Of a stretch of 64,000 nt of DNA, positions 59,877-64,000 are shown one piece after another. The stretch covers positions 1-64,000 of the forward strand of contig JAJZQR010000002.1 of NCBI GenBank assembly GCA_021806765.1, in the 5' to 3' direction. This DNA comes from Chloroflexota bacterium. GTDB lineage: Bacteria > Chloroflexota > UBA6077. Below the pieces are notes generated by a model. The model did not search any database, was not told the DNA's origin, and worked only from the letters and a program-made list of their open reading frames with translations. How positions within the stretch are numbered: position 1 is the stretch's first letter; each line of letters starts with the position of its first letter. The position numbers and the translations under genes are program-made.

Positions 59877-60518
59877 GTGTCAACATTGGAGAGCTTGAAG
59901 CTGGCCGTGATCGAAGGCAAGGTGGCGGTTGCGCGGCAGCTCACAGAAGAGGCAGTAGTCTCGGGGGTGAAACCCGATGACGTCTTCGCCGAGGCTCTCT
60001 CCCCGGCCATGGAGGAGGTGGGCAGACTGATGCAGCGCTCCGAGTACTACATCCCGGAGGTGCTGATCTCCGCCAAGGCGATGAAGGCGTCGACCGCCGT
60101 CTTGAGGCCGCTGATTGCGGAGTTGGGGAGTGCTAGGTCTGCAGGTACGGTAGTGATCGGCACGGCTAAGGGTGACCTTCACGACATCGGCAAGAACCTG
60201 GTGAGCATGATGTTGGAGGGGGCCGGTTTCCGTGTGGTGGACCTCGGCACCGACGTCTCCCACCAAAGGTTCGTGGAAGCAGTGCGGGAGCACCAGCCTC
60301 AGGTGGTGGGGATTAGCGCCCTACTCACGACGACTATGATGCAGATGGCCGATGTGGTGAGGGCGCTGGAGCAGGAGGGCTTGCGCTCCAAGGTGAAGGT
60401 GATGGTCGGTGGGGCACCAGTGAACCATCGCTTCTCCGATGAGATAGGTGCCGACGGCTTCGGCCGCGACGCCAGTTCCGCCATAGAGCTAGCCAGAAGC
60501 TGGGTGCAGGAGATGTAA
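59877..60518 (+). CDS. Corrinoid protein (methyl carrier), second copy
   Basis: The 213-aa protein has the same two-domain build as the first: helical cap (SPAMEEVGRLMQRSEYYIPEVLISAKAM, key part YYIPEVLISAKAM), B12 motif GTAKGDLHDIGKNL with the cobalt-ligating His, GISALLTTTM and VMVGGAPVN. Its DxHDIGKN is the canonical form, whereas the first copy has DxHTIGKE. With two carriers, this cluster may run two methyl transfers or serve two methyltransferases (MttB-like and UroD-like). Start GTG follows GGGAGG. Confidence 0.92.
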   Translation: MSTLESLKLAVIEGKVAVARQLTEEAVVSGVKPDDVFAEALSPAMEEVGRLMQRSEYYIPEVLISAKAMKASTAVLRPLIAELGSARSAGTVVIGTAKGDLHDIGKNLVSMMLEGAGFRVVDLGTDVSHQRFVEAVREHQPQVVGISALLTTTMMQMADVVRALEQEGLRSKVKVMVGGAPVNHRFSDEIGADGFGRDASSAIELARSWVQEM

Positions 60519-60628
60519 CACACAGGTGCTGTTGTCAGCAGTGACCTTGGGCCTCTCTTTGGTGCTTGCCTTACCAGGGAGCCAGAAATGCCGGAGATCG
60601 ATGCTGGTCCCTTTGCTGCAAGACCGAT

Positions 60629-60714
60629 CCGGGGCGGTACCATTTGGAAGTCTGACGCCCTATCCAGGCACTCGGGACGCTGAGGCCGGCGGTTCAAGTC
60701 CACTCGCCGCGACC
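60629..60714 (+). pseudogene. Degenerate tRNA-Pro copy (probable attachment-site remnant)
   Basis: Positions 60672-60714 (TCGGGACGCTGAGGCCGG onward) align with 46544-46586 of the intact tRNA-Pro: 39 of 44 positions match when one more base is included. The anticodon 5' stem and D-arm are not conserved, although CGGGGCG recurs at 60629. It is in the same orientation as the intact gene, as expected for the far end of a tRNA-integrated element. It cannot fold as a tRNA. Confidence 0.75.
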
Positions 60715-60720
60715 CACTCA

Positions 60721-60747
60721 AGCCCTCCGGCACCGCGTCGGAGGGCT
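60721..60747. terminator. Hairpin after the tRNA fragment
   Basis: AGCCCTCCG / CGGAGGGCT with a 9-nt loop lies between the convergent corrinoid and DUF6398-like genes. Its position and sequence parallel the terminator behind the intact tRNA-Pro, suggesting both were duplicated together. Confidence 0.65.
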
Positions 60748-60771
60748 ATTCTCTGCTCCCAACCGGGCTGT

Positions 60772-61284
60772 TCAGCGGGGCCTCGGCAGATAGGGGATCA
60801 GGCCCCGCCGGTACGCCTCTTCCTGGATTTCGCGCGGCTCGCGGCGCACGTCCACGATGAATCCGTTCAGCTCGATCATCCAAGCCACGGGGTTGTCGTC
60901 CATCCGGCTCGGCTGCCACCATCGCGGATCGAAGGGTTCGATGCGGAGAGCGTTCCGGATCATCCTGGCCTTGTCCGAGGCCGTCCGTTGGCTGACCCCG
61001 AACCACTCGCACAACTCGCCTGGGGTGGTGTGGGGCGTCTGAGTCTTATCGAACAGGAAGTTGACGTTCCCCAGCTCATACACGATGGCACAGGCCCACA
61101 CCTCGACCTTACCACTGGTCAACGGCGAAGGGCGCTTCCGGCCTAATGCCGCTGCCAGCTTCCGGCTGAGTTGCGCGTATTCCTCGTCCAGGTGTTCCTT
61201 ACAGAAGGCGTCCGTTCGGGCCACCACGGCTTCGAAGATCGGACGCATCGCCTGCCGCACAGATTCCTCCTTCTGCTGGGTCAT
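60772..61284 (-). CDS. DUF6398-like uncharacterised protein
   Basis: The 170-aa protein starts at ATG 61284 with GGGGAGGA 7 nt upstream. The N-terminal half is helical (FEAVVARTDAFCKEHLDEEYA, LSRKLAAALGRKRPSPL). A middle part VWACAIVYELGNVNFLFD is followed by a helix-turn-helix-like ELCEWFGVSQRTASDKARMIR. The C-terminal WWQPSRMDDNPVAWMI is distinctive. I tentatively assign DUF6398 from memory. It is last of a three-gene minus-strand operon with pRiA4b-type and SEC-C genes. Confidence 0.6.
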   Translation of the reverse strand: MTQQKEESVRQAMRPIFEAVVARTDAFCKEHLDEEYAQLSRKLAAALGRKRPSPLTSGKVEVWACAIVYELGNVNFLFDKTQTPHTTPGELCEWFGVSQRTASDKARMIRNALRIEPFDPRWWQPSRMDDNPVAWMIELNGFIVDVRREPREIQEEAYRRGLIPYLPRPR

Positions 61285-61309
61285 GTTCCGCTCCTCCCCC
61301 CGCTTCTCC

Positions 61310-62626
61310 CTAATCCCACTCGCGATACTGCGCTGGCGCCTTCCCATGGCGCTCGGAGATCCGCGGGAACTTCCCCCGGGCAGGGAGTGGGAATGACTCT
61401 ATCACCTCGATGTCGTGGCGCAGCTCGTCCCCGAAGTCGAAGATGTACAGGAACTTCTGTCCGGGGCTCAGCCCCAGCTCCGCCAGGGTGACCTCATCGG
61501 CGGTCGGGGGCTCGGCTTCGCCGAAGGGTCCCTCGATCTCCGTAAGCCGATCCCAGGCGCGGCCGCTCATGAAGAAGGCGTAGAGGTGGTCGTTGTCCCA
61601 GCCGAAGGCCCGCTGTATGCCGAGGTGCAGATCCTCCAGCGTCTGATGAGCCAGGATCTCGATAACTCGCCACACCCGGCGGTTCCACTGGAGGCTGACC
61701 TTAATGCGGTAGCCGAGCCCGGAGTCATGCTCCTGGAGAGGCCCGGGCTTGGCCCCCTGCTCCGCTCTTCTGGCGGTCGTGGGCGGCTCCATCGGCTCGG
61801 CAAACATCTCCTCGAACAGCGAGCTACGCGCCTCGAAGCGAGGTGCCAGGAGGCTCCGCAGCGAGGGGGTAATCTCCGGACGATAGGTCACCTCTCCGCC
61901 CTCCAGGAAGAACGGGTGGCCCGACTCGAGCAGCACCGCCCCCAGCGGATCGGGTGACGGCTCGCCGTGGTAGATGCCCCGAGCGAGCAGCTTGCGGGCG
62001 AGGTCGCTCGGATCGAGGCCGCGGGTCCGCCTCAGCACCGCTGCCGCTGCCTCTCGGAGTTGGTGGCTCCGGGCCGCCACCGCCTGTCGGTCCAACTCCG
62101 CGGTTCGGAGGCTCGTGGCGCCGAATCGACCGGCTTCGCCGTCCTCGCAGTAGATGCGCAGCGCATCGTGACCCGCCCACCGGCGCTCCCCCCACCAGCG
62201 CCAGAAGGCCGCGGGCAACTGCAGCAAGACGCGCATCCCAGCCGTCCCCCTCGCTTTCACCGATACCTCCTGGCCGCCTTCCAGAGCCAGCGTGCGTTCC
62301 CCTGTCCCTGGCCCCCACCGTTCCGCGGGCCAGAGAAGCCCCGATGCCCCGGCATCGGCAGTCAGTAACCTCTTCTCTGGCGCAGCGAGTTCCATGGACA
62401 GGCGCATGCTCGCCCCACGCACGAAGGTCGGGAGATAGACGTAGCGGCCATCACCCGCGCTCTGGCACGCTGGATCGTTGGTGAGCGCGTTCTTGACAGT
62501 CTGAGCGGGGTTCTTGCTGGACAGCAGCGGCGGCGTCCCCGCCAGCCGCTCCAGGATCTCCTCCAGGGTGGAAGGCCCAATCTCGCGCAGCAGCTCGCGT
62601 ATCGAGTCTTGAAGCACGCTCGTCAT
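61310..62626 (-). CDS. Winged-helix/pRiA4b ORF-3-like protein
   Basis: The 438-aa protein starts with a HARE-HTH-like winged helix (SIRELLREIGPSTLEEILERL, then NPAQTVKNALTND, GDGRYVYLPTF). The C-terminal 150 residues match the plasmid pRiA4b ORF-3 family: YRIKVSLQWNRRVWRVIEI, LEDLHLGIQRAFGWDNDHLYAFFM (key part FGWDNDHLYAF), LSPGQKFLYIFDFGDELRHDIEVI. The middle region is unassigned. The biochemical role of this family is unknown. The ATG overlaps the SEC-C gene stop (ATGA). Confidence 0.75.
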   Translation of the reverse strand: MTSVLQDSIRELLREIGPSTLEEILERLAGTPPLLSSKNPAQTVKNALTNDPACQSAGDGRYVYLPTFVRGASMRLSMELAAPEKRLLTADAGASGLLWPAERWGPGTGERTLALEGGQEVSVKARGTAGMRVLLQLPAAFWRWWGERRWAGHDALRIYCEDGEAGRFGATSLRTAELDRQAVAARSHQLREAAAAVLRRTRGLDPSDLARKLLARGIYHGEPSPDPLGAVLLESGHPFFLEGGEVTYRPEITPSLRSLLAPRFEARSSLFEEMFAEPMEPPTTARRAEQGAKPGPLQEHDSGLGYRIKVSLQWNRRVWRVIEILAHQTLEDLHLGIQRAFGWDNDHLYAFFMSGRAWDRLTEIEGPFGEAEPPTADEVTLAELGLSPGQKFLYIFDFGDELRHDIEVIESFPLPARGKFPRISERHGKAPAQYREWD

Positions 62627-63789
62627 CGTCGGCCTGCCTTCTCATCTGCCATCAGATAGCACTTCTTGTACTTCTTCCCGCTTCCACACCAGCACGGGGC
62701 GTTCCGACCTGGCTTCGTGGTGGGTGTCGCCTCTGACTTCCCGGTAGGTGCCGACGAACCCGTCGGCAACCCCAGCGCCTTCGCCAGGAACGCCGGCAGC
62801 GAGCCCGTCTTTGGCTTGGCGACACCCTCGGCTCGTTGCGCGGCTACCTTTGCCTGCTCCTCGGGCTTCCCCCATTCCGCGTAGAGGTCCTCCAGCCGTT
62901 CCAGCAGGTCGCCGCGGTCGTTCAAGTTTGGGCGTACCAGGGCTCGCTTCATGATCTCTTCGGCTTTGCCATACTCCTTTGAGGAATCGTGGAAGAGCCA
63001 GTACCGATCTGCCCAGCCGATATAGCCCCAGGCCTCGTCCGGAAAGCGATCCACCAGCGACTGGTAGACCTCTTCGGCTTCGGCCTGCCGTCCCAGCTCC
63101 CACAGAGCCTCGCCCTGCGCTCGCATGAAGTTGACGTAATGGTTTGCATCCTCGCTGGGGAAACGCCCCAGGAACTCCCGGGCGTAACGCAGCCGGTGCT
63201 CGTGGTAGAGCTGGTTATCTATGCCGGCGTTGCCCAGCTCCGCCTCCAGGTCCTGGCACCAGTTGAACACGAGCTCCCAGTGACCCCGGTAGGCCAGGTC
63301 GAACTCCTCGGTCGTCCGCCATTCGGGCCTGGCGAGCTGCTTGACCAACTCCCATGCCTCCAGCCAGCGGTCGCAGGCCTCGGTCTCGCGGTGCGAACGG
63401 AGGAGCTTGTACCCCTGCTGGATCAACTCCCCCATCCGTTCCTTCGATGGGGGCACCATGGGCGATACCCCAGCCTTCGCTGGATCGCCTCGCTTTGCCT
63501 CCGCCAGTTCGAAGGCGTCGACCGCCTGCAGTGTGGCCTGGCCTTGTTGCTCGTCCACCTGGTGACGGATAGCCAGGCGAAGGGTCTCCCGCAACAGCCG
63601 GTTCACCTCCGGGCTATCGCCGCCGTCCTCGATCTGCATTTCCAGGGCATTGAGGATGCCGCTGATCTTCCTGGATCTCAGCGCGGGTATCGGCAGCTTC
63701 TCGATGGCCTCCCGGAGCGGCTGGAGCTGCGCTACCCGTGATTCGTCGTATCCGGTGGGCTCGTTGGAGGCTAGCTCGTCTTGTTTCAT
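62623..63789 (-). CDS. Helical-repeat protein with C-terminal SEC-C zinc motif
   Basis: The 388-aa protein starts at ATG 63789, with GAGGAGG 8 nt upstream. The central part (about 120-320) looks like TPR-type helical repeats (EALWELGRQAEAEEVYQSLVDRFPDE is one unit; key part GRQAEAEEVYQSLV). The end is a SEC-C motif, GRNAPCWCGSGKKYKKCY, which binds zinc and is found in SecA and many unrelated accessory proteins. It is first of the three-gene operon. The 211 bp upstream to the window end show no gene. Confidence 0.78.
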   Translation of the reverse strand: MKQDELASNEPTGYDESRVAQLQPLREAIEKLPIPALRSRKISGILNALEMQIEDGGDSPEVNRLLRETLRLAIRHQVDEQQGQATLQAVDAFELAEAKRGDPAKAGVSPMVPPSKERMGELIQQGYKLLRSHRETEACDRWLEAWELVKQLARPEWRTTEEFDLAYRGHWELVFNWCQDLEAELGNAGIDNQLYHEHRLRYAREFLGRFPSEDANHYVNFMRAQGEALWELGRQAEAEEVYQSLVDRFPDEAWGYIGWADRYWLFHDSSKEYGKAEEIMKRALVRPNLNDRGDLLERLEDLYAEWGKPEEQAKVAAQRAEGVAKPKTGSLPAFLAKALGLPTGSSAPTGKSEATPTTKPGRNAPCWCGSGKKYKKCYLMADEKAGRR

Positions 63790-64000
63790 GGCCTTGCCCT
63801 CCTCGTCGTCTCGTGACCGCCAGCAGGTCGGGATACCCGTAGGTGTGGATCCGGTGCCCATCGACTGGGCACAACGGGGTAAGATCCCGGCGAAACCCTC
63901 GAGCAGATCTCAGCTCACTACTTCCCGCCCCGCCTCTCGAGGTACTCACCCAGATTCTACCGCAGATTCCCGCTTGCCGTCGGACTCAATGCGGTTAGCC

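Noticed and set aside
60672..60714. A second functional tRNA gene
   Set aside because: The 5' half does not pair, and five changes affect the T-arm and acceptor stem. I treat it as a remnant.

Overview
The window is GC-rich bacterial chromosome with dense gene packing. It has a Tad/Flp pilus locus with no secretin gene, which fits a single-membrane cell envelope. It also has TRAP transport, corrinoid methyltransferases and abundant intergenic CTCTCCC/GGGAGAG palindromes. The mix looks most like Chloroflexota; this is inference from gene content, because no rRNA or taxonomic marker is present.

Layout. Positions 0.1-12.4 kb, all on the minus strand, carry a HK2-response regulator-HK1 signalling operon, then the Flp pilin gene and the Tad assembly genes (tadE, tadE, tadG, cpaB, receiver-cpaE fusion, cpaF, tadB, tadC), ending with a DUF192 gene and comF. 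Four copies of an 18-bp motif lie around the pilin gene. At 12.7-17.3 kb are hisD, hisC, hisB and an MFS transporter (plus strand). At 17.4-23.5 kb is a purine run (guaA, purD, purE, purB, purC, purS; minus strand). At 23.6-29.5 kb is an accessory region: a HExxH protein, an integrase remnant, a STAS-HATPase gene followed by a DUF4325-like/winged-helix gene, a serine hydrolase and hicAB. At 29.7-31.0 kb a TPP riboswitch with its own terminator precedes a PurM/HypE/ThiL-fold gene. At 31-46.3 kb is mostly housekeeping (rsmI, tatD, a polyprenyl synthase, a xerD-like recombinase, a HAD phosphatase, purine nucleoside phosphorylase) plus two large exported metallopeptidases and a DUF457-like/metallo-beta-lactamase fusion.

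At 46.5 kb lies an intact tRNA-Pro(CGG). A degenerate direct copy of its 3' half lies at 60.7 kb. The 14 kb between them looks like a tRNA-targeted insertion. It carries an autoregulated LacI-type regulator, an MttB-family methyltransferase without an amber codon, two corrinoid proteins, a fused HyuA-HyuB ATP-dependent hydantoinase, a UroD-family methyltransferase, a TRAP transporter and a class V aminotransferase. Together these suggest uptake and demethylation of an N-methylated, possibly hydantoin-like, compound. The right end (60.8-63.8 kb, minus strand) is a three-gene operon of uncharacterised families: SEC-C, HTH-pRiA4b ORF-3 and a DUF6398-like protein.

The strongest candidates for something undescribed are the methyl-transfer/hydantoinase island, the riboswitch-controlled PurM-fold gene, the STAS-HATPase/DUF4325 pair, and the pilin-locus motif with its histidine-less kinase.
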